Program-made: the position numbers and the translations under genes
The notes under the pieces: generated by a model
The model's database searches: none
Told to the model about the DNA's origin: nothing
The model's input: only the letters and a program-made list of their open reading frames with translations
In this document: positions 27,098 to 35,509 of the stretch, in pieces
How positions within the stretch are numbered: position 1 is the stretch's first letter
How the letters are laid out: each line of letters starts with the position of its first letter
Source of the DNA: Pseudomonas aestuarii
GTDB lineage: Bacteria; Pseudomonadota; Gammaproteobacteria; Pseudomonadales; Pseudomonadaceae
Direction of reading: 5' to 3'
NCBI RefSeq assembly: GCF_027988105.1
Contig: NZ_JAQJZJ010000004.1
Coordinates: 248,001-312,000 of the forward strand
DNA length: 64,000 bases

Positions 27098-27112
27098 TGT
27101 AGTATAACTACA
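27098..27112. promoter_or_regulatory. HexR-type operator
   Basis: On the minus strand the site reads TGTAGTTATACTACA, a perfect match to the gammaproteobacterial HexR consensus TGTARTWWWAYTACA. It lies in the zwf/RpiR divergent region, 45 bp upstream of the zwf start. Confidence 0.75.
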
Positions 27113-27205
27113 AAGTCACTACACCCACGGCGTGCCCCGATCATAACCGAGTCGTCACTCGGATGAAGATGGCACTACGTATTCGTCATATTTCAGCCCG
27201 AGCCC

Positions 27206-28078
27206 ATGCCCGTGAATTTGTTGCAGCACATCGCCCAGTCGCGCCATCTGTTACGCAAGTCGGAACTCAAGGTGGCCGATCATGTACTGCTCGACCCGGC
27301 CGCGGTGATGCACAGTTCCATGGCCGACCTGGCCCACAGCGTCGGCATCAGCGAGCCAACCATCGTGCGCTTCTGTCGAGCCATCGGCTGCAGCGGTTTC
27401 CAGGACCTCAAGCTGAAACTGGCGCAGAGCCTGGCCGCTGGCGCCAGCTTTGGCCAGTTCGCGATCCATGAAGACGACTCGGTCACCGACTTCAGCCTGA
27501 AGATCTTCGACACCACCCTGCACACCCTGATCGAGGTGCGCGAGAATCTCGATCCACAGGCCTTGCAGCGTGCCATTGCCGCCTGTGCTCAGGCCCAGCG
27601 CGTGGAGTTCTATGGTTTCGGCGCCTCGGGGGCGGTGGCGGCGGATGCCCAGCACAAGTTTTTCCGCCTGCTGCTGACGGCGGCGGCCTACTCCGACCCG
27701 CACATGCAGGCGATGAGTGCGGTGACCCTGAAACCGACCGATGTGGCCATCTGCATCTCCCAGTCCGGCCGCTCTAAAGACCTGCTGATCACCGCCAACC
27801 TGGTGCGGGAAAGCGGCGCGACCCTGATCACCCTGTGTCCCAGTCAGACCCCGCTGGCCGACCTGGCTACGGTCAACCTGGCCATCGACGTGCAGGAAGA
27901 CACCGAGATCTATACGCCACTGACCTCGCGCATTGCCCACCTGGTGGTGATCGATGTGTTGGCCATGGGCGTGGCCATGGCCCGCGGGCCGAGCCTGGTC
28001 AACCACCTGAAGAGCGTCAAGCGCAGCTTGCGCAGCCTGCGCCTGTCGCCCAAGTCGGTGAAGCTGCACGAGGACTAG
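27206..28078 (+). CDS. MurR/RpiR family regulator (HexR-like)
   Basis: The 290-residue regulator has an N-terminal RpiR helix-turn-helix (residues 1-77; MADLAHSVGISEPTIVRFCRAIGCSGFQDLKLKLAQSL) and a SIS phosphosugar-binding domain (about 120-260; VEFYGFGASGAVAADAQHKF and ISQSGRSKDLL). HexR proteins respond to 2-keto-3-deoxy-6-phosphogluconate and control sugar catabolism. This copy is divergent from zwf across a HexR-type box, so control of zwf and of itself is likely. Its sequence (MPVNLLQHIAQSRHLLRK start) looks like the second Pseudomonas paralog, so I leave the symbol blank. Confidence 0.88.
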   Translation: MPVNLLQHIAQSRHLLRKSELKVADHVLLDPAAVMHSSMADLAHSVGISEPTIVRFCRAIGCSGFQDLKLKLAQSLAAGASFGQFAIHEDDSVTDFSLKIFDTTLHTLIEVRENLDPQALQRAIAACAQAQRVEFYGFGASGAVAADAQHKFFRLLLTAAAYSDPHMQAMSAVTLKPTDVAICISQSGRSKDLLITANLVRESGATLITLCPSQTPLADLATVNLAIDVQEDTEIYTPLTSRIAHLVVIDVLAMGVAMARGPSLVNHLKSVKRSLRSLRLSPKSVKLHED

Positions 28079-28142
28079 CAGTCCGTCCCCGTCTAGCTGT
28101 GTGGGTTCATCGCAACTTCATCGTCTTGCCCTCAAAGCGTCA

Positions 28143-28186
28143 TCTCCCAGGCTGACTCTGTAACTCCCGTTATTCAGCCTGGGAGA
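28143..28186 (+). promoter_or_regulatory. Hairpin that contains the ribosome site of the next gene
   Basis: A perfect 13-bp inverted repeat, TCTCCCAGGCTGA / TCAGCCTGGGAGA, encloses 18 nt. The right arm contains GGGAGA (28181-28186), the ribosome site for the ATG at 28193. The folded RNA would hide that site. Confidence 0.55.
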
Positions 28187-28192
28187 CCTGAT

Positions 28193-28417
28193 ATGCCTCG
28201 TTATTTGGATGAAGCGCAGTCACACGTCAGCACTGATGCGAAAAGCCGGCGCAAGCTGCTCGATCAGCGCCGTATGGAATACCGCCGCGCCATCGAAAGC
28301 TACGCCGAACGTCGCCAGTTGCAGCAGCAGTTGCTCGACTTCCCGGAGCTGGTCGCCGCTAACTACCTGGCAGCCGCTCAGGCGCCGGTTCGGCGAAGCG
28401 TTCAGCCAGGGCGTTGA
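28193..28417 (+). CDS. Small basic protein, PA3496-like family
   Basis: The 74-residue product is rich in Arg, Gln and Ala with the core RRKLLDQRRMEYRRAIESYAERRQLQQQLLDFPELVAANYLA. It resembles a small Pseudomonas family of unknown function (annotated elsewhere as putative envelope integrity protein). No membrane segment is seen. Its 3' end overlaps the convergent LysR gene by 59 bp. Translation may be controlled by the upstream hairpin. Confidence 0.6.
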   Translation: MPRYLDEAQSHVSTDAKSRRKLLDQRRMEYRRAIESYAERRQLQQQLLDFPELVAANYLAAAQAPVRRSVQPGR

Positions 28418-29321
28418 TCTGGCTGCGCTGATCGCGCACGAAGGCGAAAAACGCCTGGGCCACCGGCGACAGGTATTTGCCGCGCGGATGGACCAGGCAC
28501 CAGCTGCGCAGCAATGGCAGCTCCGCCACCGGCAACTCGCGCAGTACGCCGCACGCCAGCTCGCGGCGCACGGCATGGCGGGGCAGCAGCGCCAGGCCGA
28601 GGCCGGCAAGCACCCCTTCGAGCTGGCTCTCGGTCGAGCCGGTCTCCAGGGTCTGGGCGAAGTGCGCGCGTTTCTGGTGGCAATATTCCTCGCCGGCCAG
28701 TCGGGTGCCCGAACCCCGTTCGCGCACCAGCAAGGGCCAGGCGGTGAGCGCTTGCAGGGTCAGTGGCCCCTGCCGGCAGAGCGCGTGCGTCGGTGGTGCC
28801 ACCGCGATGATCGGGTTGTTGAGGAAGGGCAGGAACTCGAGATCCAGATCCGTCGGCACCTGGGACATGATCAGCAGGTCATCGCGATTGGCGCTCAAGC
28901 GCTTGAGGGCCTGGGCGTGATTGGTCACCACCAGCTGCAGGCTGACTTCCGGGTACTGGCTGCGAAAAGCGGCGAACAGGTGCGGTGTGAAGTATTTGGC
29001 GCTGGACTCGACGGCCAGGCTCAGCTGGCCCTGCAGGGAACCTTGCAGGTCGCCCAGTTGCATGTCGAGGCTTTCCAGTCGCCCGAAAATATCCGCGCTG
29101 GCCCGTTGCAGGGCCTCGGCGGCGTCGGTCAGGTAGAGCTTCTTGCCGACGTAGTCGAACAGCGGCTGGCCGAGCAGCTCTTCCAGCTGGCGGACTTGCA
29201 GGCTGACCGCTGGCTGGGTCAGTGACATGTCTTCGGCGGCGCGGCTGTAGGAGCGCTGCTGGCACACCGCGCGGAACACCTGAAGTTGGCGCAGGGTGAT
29301 GCGCATCAAGGATTTGCGCAC
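28359..29321 (-). CDS. pycR: LysR regulator of pyruvate carboxylase
   Basis: The 320-residue LysR-type regulator has an N-terminal winged helix (LRQLQVFRAVCQQRSYSRAAEDMSLTQPAVSLQVRQLEELLGQPLF) and a periplasmic-binding-type effector domain. It is divergent from pycA, the arrangement of P. aeruginosa pycR. The GTG at 29321 is preferred because GAGGT lies 5 nt upstream; the ATG at 29306 lacks a site. A dyad in the divergent region may be its operator. Confidence 0.88.
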   Translation of the reverse strand: MRKSLMRITLRQLQVFRAVCQQRSYSRAAEDMSLTQPAVSLQVRQLEELLGQPLFDYVGKKLYLTDAAEALQRASADIFGRLESLDMQLGDLQGSLQGQLSLAVESSAKYFTPHLFAAFRSQYPEVSLQLVVTNHAQALKRLSANRDDLLIMSQVPTDLDLEFLPFLNNPIIAVAPPTHALCRQGPLTLQALTAWPLLVRERGSGTRLAGEEYCHQKRAHFAQTLETGSTESQLEGVLAGLGLALLPRHAVRRELACGVLRELPVAELPLLRSWCLVHPRGKYLSPVAQAFFAFVRDQRSQINALAERFAEPAPERLPGS

Positions 29322-29382
29322 GGGGTACCTCGTTCGGCGGGCTGCTGGATTGAGCCTTGCGGCGGAGCTTTGGCTCGAATGT

Positions 29383-29398
29383 ATAAGCCATTGCTTAT
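29383..29398. promoter_or_regulatory. Dyad in the pycR-pycA intergenic region
   Basis: ATAAGC-N4-GCTTAT forms a 16-bp symmetric site of the size used by LysR-type regulators. It lies in an AT-richer patch between the divergent genes and is the best PycR-site candidate. Confidence 0.45.
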
Positions 29399-29513
29399 GG
29401 CCAAGCAAATTATTATTGATTTCGGTTATCCAGCCCGCGGGCGTAGGGTGCATGGGTGGTCGCGACTAGCCACAAACGACTATCTGTCTGTCCACTGGGT
29501 CGAGGAAGCACGC

Positions 29514-30929
29514 GTGATCAAGAAAATCCTGATTGCCAACCGCGGCGAGATTGCCGTCCGTATCGTGCGCGCCTGCGCCGAAATGGGCATACGCTCGGTG
29601 GCCGTCTACTCCGACGCCGACCGCATGGCCCTGCACGTCAAGCGTGCCGACGAGGCCCATAGCATTGGTGACGACCCCCTGGCCGGTTACCTGAACCCGC
29701 GCAAGCTGGTCAATCTGGCGGTGGAAACCGGCTGCGATGCCCTGCATCCCGGTTACGGCTTTCTTTCCGAGAATGCCGAGCTGGCGGAGATCTGCGCCGA
29801 ACGCGGGATCAAGTTCATCGGCCCAAGCGCCGAGGTGATCCGCCGCATGGGTGACAAGACCGAAGCGCGGCGCAGCATGATCAAGGCCGGGGTGCCGGTC
29901 ACCCCCGGTACCGAGGGCAACGTCGCCGATATTACCGAGGCCCTGGCCGAAGGCGAGCGTATCGGTTACCCGGTGATGCTCAAGGCCACCTCCGGTGGCG
30001 GCGGCCGCGGTATCCGCCGTTGCAACTCGCGCGAAGAACTGGAGCAGGCCTTCCCCCGGGTGATCTCCGAAGCGACCAAGGCTTTCGGCTCGGCTGAAGT
30101 CTTTCTGGAAAAGTGCATCGTCAATCCCAAGCACATCGAGGCGCAGATTCTCGGCGACAGCTTCGGCAATGTGGTGCACCTGTACGAGCGCGACTGCTCG
30201 ATCCAGCGGCGCAACCAGAAGCTCATCGAGATCGCTCCCAGTCCGCAGCTGACCCCCGAGCAGCGCGCCTATATCGGCGACCTGTCGGTGCGCGCAGCCA
30301 AGGCGGTGGGCTATGAGAACGCCGGTACCGTGGAGTTCTTGCTGGCCGAGGGCGAGGTGTACTTCATGGAGATGAACACCCGGGTGCAGGTGGAGCACAC
30401 CATCACCGAAGAGATCACCGGCATCGATATCGTGCGCGAGCAGATCCGCATCGCCTCCGGCCTGCCGCTGTCGGTCAAGCAGGAAGACATCATCCACCGC
30501 GGCTTCGCCCTGCAGTTCCGCATCAACGCCGAGGACCCGAAGAACAACTTCCTGCCCAGCTTCGGCAAGATCACCCGCTACTACGCGCCCGGCGGCCCCG
30601 GCGTGCGCACCGACACGGCGATCTACACCGGCTACACCATTCCGCCCTACTACGATTCGATGTGTTTGAAGCTGGTGGTCTGGGCGCTGACCTGGGAAGA
30701 GGCGATGGACCGCGGCCTGCGCGCCCTCGACGACATGCGCCTGCAGGGGGTGAAGACCACCGCCGCCTATTACCAGGAGATCCTGCGCAACCCGGAATTT
30801 CGTAGCGGCCAGTTCAACACCAGCTTCGTCGAAAGCCACCCGGAACTGACCCAGTACTCGATCAAGCGCAAGCCCGAAGAGCTGGCGCTGGCCATTGCCG
30901 CCGCCATCGCCGCCCACGCCGGGCTCTAA
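29514..30929 (+). CDS. pycA: Pyruvate carboxylase subunit A (biotin carboxylase)
   Basis: The 471-residue subunit carboxylates the biotin of subunit B using ATP and bicarbonate. It has the biotin carboxylase N-domain (KKILIANRGEIAVRIVRA), the ATP-grasp glycine loop KATSGGGGRGIR, the catalytic region MEMNTRVQVEHTITEEITG, and the C-domain ending EELALAIAAAIAAHAGL. The GTG at 29514 has GAGGA 7 nt upstream. It is followed after 69 bp by subunit B, so the two form an operon. Length matches the two-subunit Pseudomonas enzyme. Confidence 0.95.
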   Translation: MIKKILIANRGEIAVRIVRACAEMGIRSVAVYSDADRMALHVKRADEAHSIGDDPLAGYLNPRKLVNLAVETGCDALHPGYGFLSENAELAEICAERGIKFIGPSAEVIRRMGDKTEARRSMIKAGVPVTPGTEGNVADITEALAEGERIGYPVMLKATSGGGGRGIRRCNSREELEQAFPRVISEATKAFGSAEVFLEKCIVNPKHIEAQILGDSFGNVVHLYERDCSIQRRNQKLIEIAPSPQLTPEQRAYIGDLSVRAAKAVGYENAGTVEFLLAEGEVYFMEMNTRVQVEHTITEEITGIDIVREQIRIASGLPLSVKQEDIIHRGFALQFRINAEDPKNNFLPSFGKITRYYAPGGPGVRTDTAIYTGYTIPPYYDSMCLKLVVWALTWEEAMDRGLRALDDMRLQGVKTTAAYYQEILRNPEFRSGQFNTSFVESHPELTQYSIKRKPEELALAIAAAIAAHAGL

Positions 30930-30935
30930 CGAATC

Positions 30936-30986
30936 GTAGCCCGGACCCAGTCCGGCAGTTGCAGCCACGGATCCTATCCGGGCTTC
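30936..30986. repeat. AGCCCGGA/TCCGGGCT element between pycA and pycB
   Basis: Inverted terminal 8-mers AGCCCGGA (30938-30945) and TCCGGGCT (30977-30984) frame about 30 bp. It is a short palindromic element of the kind found between Pseudomonas genes and leaves the pycB ribosome site intact. Confidence 0.55.
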
Positions 30987-30998
30987 AGGAGAACCAAG

Positions 30999-32825
30999 AT
31001 GAGCAAGACCGATCAGCCGAAACGCATCGCCGTCACCGACACCATCCTGCGTGACGCTCACCAGTCGCTGCTGGCCACGCGCATGCGTCTGGACGACATG
31101 CTGCCGATCTGCGACAAGCTCGACCAGGTGGGTTACTGGTCGCTGGAGGTCTGGGGCGGCGCGACCTTCGACGCCTGTGTGCGCTTCCTCAAGGAAGACC
31201 CCTGGACGCGTTTGCGCGAACTGCGCAAGGCACTGCCCAATACCCGCCTGCAGATGCTCCTGCGTGGGCAGAACCTGCTCGGCTATCGCCACTATAGCGA
31301 CGACGTGGTCAAGGCCTTCGTCGCCAAGGCGGCGGCCAACGGCATCGATGTGTTCCGCATCTTCGACGCCATGAACGATGTGCGTAACCTGCGCGTCGCC
31401 ATCGCGGCGGTGAAAGCCGCCGGCAAGCATGCCCAGGGCACCATTGCCTATACCACCAGCCCGGTGCACACGGTCGAGGCCTTCGTCGCCCAGGCCAAGG
31501 CCATGCAGGCCATGGGCGTCGACTCGGTGGCGCTCAAGGACATGGCCGGCCTGCTCACCCCCTATGCCACTTTCGAGCTGGTCCAGGCGCTGAAGGCCGA
31601 GGTCGACCTGCCGGTGTTCATCCACAGCCATGACACCTCGGGCATGGGCGCGATGTGCCAGCTCAAGGCCGTCGAGGCGGGTGCCGAGCATATCGACACC
31701 GCCATCTCCAGCTTCGCCTGGGGCACCAGCCATCCGGGTACCGAGTCGATGGTCGCCGCGCTCAAGGGCAGCGCATACGACACTGGCCTGGACCTGGCGC
31801 TGATCCAGGAGATCGGCCTGTACTTCTATGCCGTGCGCAAGAAGTACCACCAGTTCGAGAGCGAATTCACCGCGGTGGATACCCGCGTGCAGGTCAATCA
31901 GGTGCCGGGCGGGATGATGTCCAACCTGGCCAACCAGCTCAAGGAGCAGGGCGCGCTGCACCGCATCAACGAGGTGTTCGCGGAGATCCCGCGGGTCCGC
32001 GAAGACCTCGGTTATCCGCCGCTGGTGACCCCGACTTCACAGATCGTCGGCACCCAGGCGGTGTTCAACGTGCTGGCTGGCGAGCGCTACAAGACCATCA
32101 CCAACGAGGTGAAGCTCTACCTGCAGGGCCGCTACGGCCTGGCCCCGGGCAAGATCAACGAGCAACTGCGCAAGCAGGCGATCGGCAGCGAAGAGGTGAT
32201 CGACGTGCGCCCGGCCGATTTGCTCAAGCCGGAAATGGCCAAGCTGCGCGAAGAGATCAACCTGTTGGCCAAGTCCGAGGAGGACGTGCTGACCTATGCC
32301 ATGTTCCCCGACATCGGCCGCAAGTTCCTCGAGGAGCGCGAAGCCGGCACCCTGGTCCCGGAAGTGCTGCTGCCGATCCCCGAAGGCGGCGGCGTGGCCG
32401 CTGCCGGGGGCGCCGGGGTGCCGACCGAGTTCGTCATCGACGTGCACGGCGAGAGCTACCGGGTCGACATCACCGGCGTCGGCGTCAAGGGTGAGGGCAA
32501 GCGCCACTTCTACCTGTCCATCGACGGTATGCCGGAAGAGGTGGTGTTCGAGCCGCTCAACGACTTCGTCGCGGGCGCGGGCGCCAGTGGCAAGCGCAAG
32601 CAGGCCAGAGCGCCGGGCGACGTCAGCACCAGCATGCCGGGCAATATCGTCGATGTGCTGGTCATGGAGGGCGACACGGTGAAAGCCGGCCAGGCGGTGT
32701 TGATCAGCGAGGCGATGAAGATGGAGACCGAGGTGCAGGCGCCCATCGCCGGGACGGTCAGGGCGGTGCACGTGGCCAAGGGCGACCGGGTCAATCCGGG
32801 TGAAGTGCTAATCGAGATCGAGTAA
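30999..32825 (+). CDS. pycB: Pyruvate carboxylase subunit B (oxaloacetate decarboxylase alpha-like)
   Basis: The 608-residue subunit carries the carboxyltransferase domain (residues 10-290; TDTILRDAHQSLLATRMR, SHDTSGMGAM), a conserved linker domain, and a C-terminal biotinyl domain (about 535-608) with SEAMKMETE, where the Lys is biotinylated. It transfers CO2 from biotin to pyruvate to make oxaloacetate. AGGAG lies 8 nt before the ATG. A strong terminator follows at 32889-32913. No oadB/oadG sodium-pump subunits are present, which favours pyruvate carboxylase over oxaloacetate decarboxylase. Confidence 0.93.
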   Translation: MSKTDQPKRIAVTDTILRDAHQSLLATRMRLDDMLPICDKLDQVGYWSLEVWGGATFDACVRFLKEDPWTRLRELRKALPNTRLQMLLRGQNLLGYRHYSDDVVKAFVAKAAANGIDVFRIFDAMNDVRNLRVAIAAVKAAGKHAQGTIAYTTSPVHTVEAFVAQAKAMQAMGVDSVALKDMAGLLTPYATFELVQALKAEVDLPVFIHSHDTSGMGAMCQLKAVEAGAEHIDTAISSFAWGTSHPGTESMVAALKGSAYDTGLDLALIQEIGLYFYAVRKKYHQFESEFTAVDTRVQVNQVPGGMMSNLANQLKEQGALHRINEVFAEIPRVREDLGYPPLVTPTSQIVGTQAVFNVLAGERYKTITNEVKLYLQGRYGLAPGKINEQLRKQAIGSEEVIDVRPADLLKPEMAKLREEINLLAKSEEDVLTYAMFPDIGRKFLEEREAGTLVPEVLLPIPEGGGVAAAGGAGVPTEFVIDVHGESYRVDITGVGVKGEGKRHFYLSIDGMPEEVVFEPLNDFVAGAGASGKRKQARAPGDVSTSMPGNIVDVLVMEGDTVKAGQAVLISEAMKMETEVQAPIAGTVRAVHVAKGDRVNPGEVLIEIE

Positions 32826-32888
32826 GTCATCGCGGCGCAGTGAACGCCATCGCGGGATGGCTTGGCGGCGTTGCAACTGTTTCCCTCT

Positions 32889-32913
32889 GGGGGCCGCAAG
32901 GCTCCCTTTTTTT
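32889..32913 (+). terminator. Intrinsic terminator after pycB
   Basis: A 7-bp GC stem (one G-U pair) with a GCAA tetraloop is followed by seven T. It would end most pyc transcripts before the bicarbonate transporter genes. Confidence 0.8.
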
Positions 32914-32951
32914 AACTGGACGCCGCACAGTCATGGGCGTTGGAGGCGGTA

Positions 32952-33893
32952 ATGGGGCTGGACCCGGTGGTGCTGTTTTTTATCTTCGGTCTGTGTGCCG
33001 GCCTGCTGAAAAGCGAGCTGAAGCTGCCGCCGGCGCTCTATGAAACCCTGTCCATCGTCTTGCTGCTGGCCATCGGCCTGCACGGCGGCGTGGAGTTGGC
33101 GGAGCAGGCCAGTCTGCAGTTGCTCGGCCAGGCGGCGCTGGTGCTGGGCTTGGGCATGGTGTTGCCGGTGCTGGCCTTTGCTGTACTGCGCGCGCTGAAT
33201 TTCGACCGGGTCAATGCGGCGGCGGTGGCGGCGCATTATGGCTCGGTGAGCGCCGGTACCTTCGCCGTGGTCGTGGCGTTCATGCTGGCCCGTGGCATCG
33301 AGTTCGAGAGCTACATGCCGTTGTTCGTGGCGATCCTGGAGATTCCGGCGATCCTGGTCGGCATCCTGCTGGCCAAGGGCCTGGCCCGCGACACCGACTG
33401 GCGCGAGCTGGGCCGGGAGATCTTCCTCGGCAAGAGCATCATGCTGCTGCTCGGCGGCCTGATCATCGGCGCAGTGGCCGGCAAGGAGGCGATCAAGCCG
33501 CTGGAGCCGCTGTACACCAGCATGTTCAAGCCGGTGCTGGCGTTCTTCCTGCTGGAAATGGGCCTGATCGCCTCCGGTCAGCTTGGCGCGCTCAAGCAGT
33601 TCGGTTTGCGCCTGCTGGGTTTTGCCCTGCTGATGCCGTTGCTCGGCGCCCTTATCGGCGCCTTGCTGGCGCGCCTGATGGGCCTGTCGCTGGGCGGCAC
33701 CGCCGTGCTCGCGACCCTGGCGGCCAGCGCCTCCTATATTGCCGTGCCGGCAGCCATGCGCCTGGCCTTGCCCGCCGCCAATCCGTCGCTGTCGCTGACC
33801 GCCTCACTGGGGATTACCTTTCCCTTCAATATCCTGATCGGCATTCCACTGTACCTGATGCTGGCCGAACAACTGATCGCCTGGGGACTCTGA
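32952..33893 (+). CDS. SbtA-like sodium-dependent bicarbonate transporter
   Basis: The 313-residue membrane protein has about ten hydrophobic segments and the SbtA-family (formerly DUF897) pattern: FFIFGLCAGLLKSELKLPPALYETLSIVLLLAIGLHGG, AAHYGSVSAGTFA, and a second-half repeat around ASASYIAVPAAMRLALPAANPSLSLTASLGITFPFNILIGIPLY. Cyanobacterial SbtA imports bicarbonate with sodium. The ATG at 32952 has GGAGG 7 nt upstream. It is followed by a PII-like gene after 1 nt, the sbtA-sbtB order. Substrate in Pseudomonas is inferred from family and context. Confidence 0.85.
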   Translation: MGLDPVVLFFIFGLCAGLLKSELKLPPALYETLSIVLLLAIGLHGGVELAEQASLQLLGQAALVLGLGMVLPVLAFAVLRALNFDRVNAAAVAAHYGSVSAGTFAVVVAFMLARGIEFESYMPLFVAILEIPAILVGILLAKGLARDTDWRELGREIFLGKSIMLLLGGLIIGAVAGKEAIKPLEPLYTSMFKPVLAFFLLEMGLIASGQLGALKQFGLRLLGFALLMPLLGALIGALLARLMGLSLGGTAVLATLAASASYIAVPAAMRLALPAANPSLSLTASLGITFPFNILIGIPLYLMLAEQLIAWGL

Positions 33894-33894
33894 G

Positions 33895-34197
33895 ATGAAC
33901 GCACATACCCGCACCCTGCTCACCGTGATCTGCGAAGCCGCACTGGAGAAGAAACTGCTGGCCGACCTGGAAACACTCGGTGCGCCGGGCTGGACCATCT
34001 CCGACGCCCGCGGCCGTGGCGGCCGTGGCGTGCGCAGCGCCGGCTGGGACACCGAGGGCAATATCCGCGTGGAGATCATCTGCGCCCGGGACATCGCCGA
34101 ACGCCTCGCCGACCACCTGCAGGAGCAGTACTACGCCAATTTCGCCATGGTCTGCTACCTGGCGCAGGTGGAGGTGCTGCGCCCGGAGAAATTCTGA
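33895..34197 (+). CDS. PII-like signalling protein (SbtB-like)
   Basis: The 100-residue protein has the ferredoxin-like PII fold: LLTVICEAALEKKLLADLETLGAPGWTISDARGRG in the first half, a glycine-rich T-loop region GRGGRGVRSAGW, and VEIICARDIAERLADHLQEQYYANFAMVCYLAQVEVLR. It lacks the Tyr51-type T-loop of GlnB/GlnK, and the C-terminal redox motif of some cyanobacterial SbtB is absent. SbtB proteins bind adenyl nucleotides and gate SbtA. The ATG begins 1 nt after the sbtA-like stop, so translation is coupled. Confidence 0.8.
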   Translation: MNAHTRTLLTVICEAALEKKLLADLETLGAPGWTISDARGRGGRGVRSAGWDTEGNIRVEIICARDIAERLADHLQEQYYANFAMVCYLAQVEVLRPEKF

Positions 34198-34527
34198 GGC
34201 GCTGTGCAAGGCTAGCTGCAGGCGCAGGCGGATAACTCGCTACGACAGCACGCTGGCGGGCGGTCGCGAGCCATCGCGTGGATCGCTGCTGCTTCTTGCC
34301 CCGGCTTCGCACCGGCGCGCTAGCGCTGCACCGCCTGCGCGGCCTGTCCCGGATGGCGTCAAGGCTTGTCCATGTGGGCCTTGCGGCGGAACATGGAGTC
34401 CTGGGGTTCAGGTGCCGCCCTGTTAGCGCAGTCCGGGGAGGGCTTGAGTGAGTGTGATCCGCATCGGATGGCCAGCGTCTACCAGCCATGGTCCGGGGTT
34501 TGCCCGGGCATTACGGCGAGTCTGAGC
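34198..34527. other. Gap before glutaminase
   Basis: I see no gene, terminator or clear promoter in these 330 bp. An in-frame extension of the glutaminase frame to 34366 exists, but it does not resemble the family. Confidence 0.4.
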
Positions 34528-35436
34528 ATGCAAGCGCTGTTGAAGGAAATCCTCGAAGAAGTCCGGCCGCTGATCGGCCGGGGCAAGGTGGCCGATTACA
34601 TTCCGGCGCTGGGCGATGTGCCGGGCAGCCAGCTGGGTATCGCGGTGTACAGCAACGAGGGCGAGCTGTTCTGTGCCGGCGATGCGCATACGGCGTTTTC
34701 CGTGCAAAGCATCTCCAAGGTATTCAGCCTGGTGCAGGCCATCGGCCATTCCGGCGAGGATATTTGGCAGCGTTTGGGCCACGAGCCGTCCGGGCAACCG
34801 TTCAACTCGCTGGTGCAGTTGGAGTTCGAGCGCGGTCGGCCGCGCAACCCCTTCATCAATGCCGGTGCGCTGGTGATCTGCGACATCAACCAATCGCGCT
34901 TTGCCGCGCCGGTGCTGTCGATGCGCGATTTCGTCCGTCGCCTGGCCGGCAACCCCGAGATAGCGGTGGATAACCGGGTCGTCGATTCGGAATATCAGCA
35001 CCGCGCGCGCAACGCGGCCGCGGCCTACCTGATGCAGTCCTTCGGCAATTTCCATAACGATGTCGAGACGGTGCTGCGCAACTACTTCAGTTACTGTGCC
35101 TTGCGCATGAACTGCATCGACCTGGCCCGCGCCTTCTGCTTCCTGGCCAACGATGGGTTTTGCCTGCACAGTGGCGAGCAGATCCTCAGCTCGCGGCAGA
35201 CCAAGCAGGTCAACGCCATCATGGCCACCAGCGGCTTGTACGACGAGGCCGGTAACTTCGCCTACCGGGTCGGTCTGCCGGGCAAGAGCGGGGTCGGCGG
35301 CGGCATCGTCGCGGTGGTGCCGGGGCGTTTCAGTGTCTGCGTCTGGTCACCGGAACTGAACGCCGCGGGCAACTCCCTGGTCGGCATGGCGGCGCTGGAG
35401 TTGCTCAGCCAGCGCATCGGCTGGTCGGTGTTCTGA
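34528..35436 (+). CDS. glsA: Glutaminase
   Basis: The 302-residue enzyme hydrolyses glutamine to glutamate and ammonia. It belongs to the serine-dependent beta-lactamase-like family: the catalytic pair Ser61-x-x-Lys64 is in SISKVF, followed by [20 protein letters not shown], and [24 protein letters not shown]. The ATG at 34528 gives the normal length; the ribosome site is weak. Neighbouring asparaginase, symporter and aspartase genes suit amino-acid amide catabolism. Confidence 0.93.
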   Translation: MQALLKEILEEVRPLIGRGKVADYIPALGDVPGSQLGIAVYSNEGELFCAGDAHTAFSVQSISKVFSLVQAIGHSGEDIWQRLGHEPSGQPFNSLVQLEFERGRPRNPFINAGALVICDINQSRFAAPVLSMRDFVRRLAGNPEIAVDNRVVDSEYQHRARNAAAAYLMQSFGNFHNDVETVLRNYFSYCALRMNCIDLARAFCFLANDGFCLHSGEQILSSRQTKQVNAIMATSGLYDEAGNFAYRVGLPGKSGVGGGIVAVVPGRFSVCVWSPELNAAGNSLVGMAALELLSQRIGWSVF

Positions 35437-35454
35437 GCCGCCCGGCGACTGAGG

Positions 35455-35506
35455 CGTAGGGTGGATGTCGCTGTTTACATCCACCAGGGGCGCGGGTGGA
35501 TGTGAA
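35455..35506. repeat. CGTAGGGTGGAT element, partial copy
   Basis: About 52 bp match the left half of the element at 6747-6836 (CGTAGGGTGGATGTCGC...ACATCCACC). It lies between convergent glsA and a GNAT gene. Confidence 0.6.
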
Positions 35507-35509
35507 GGC

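Noticed and set aside
29466..31961. Long open frame (831 codons) on the minus strand
   Set aside because: It runs antisense to pycA and pycB and has the same artefact character (His/Asp/Gly-rich).
30999..32825. Oxaloacetate decarboxylase sodium pump
   Set aside because: The subunit resembles OadA, but the membrane subunits are absent and the partner is a biotin carboxylase, so pyruvate carboxylase is the better call.
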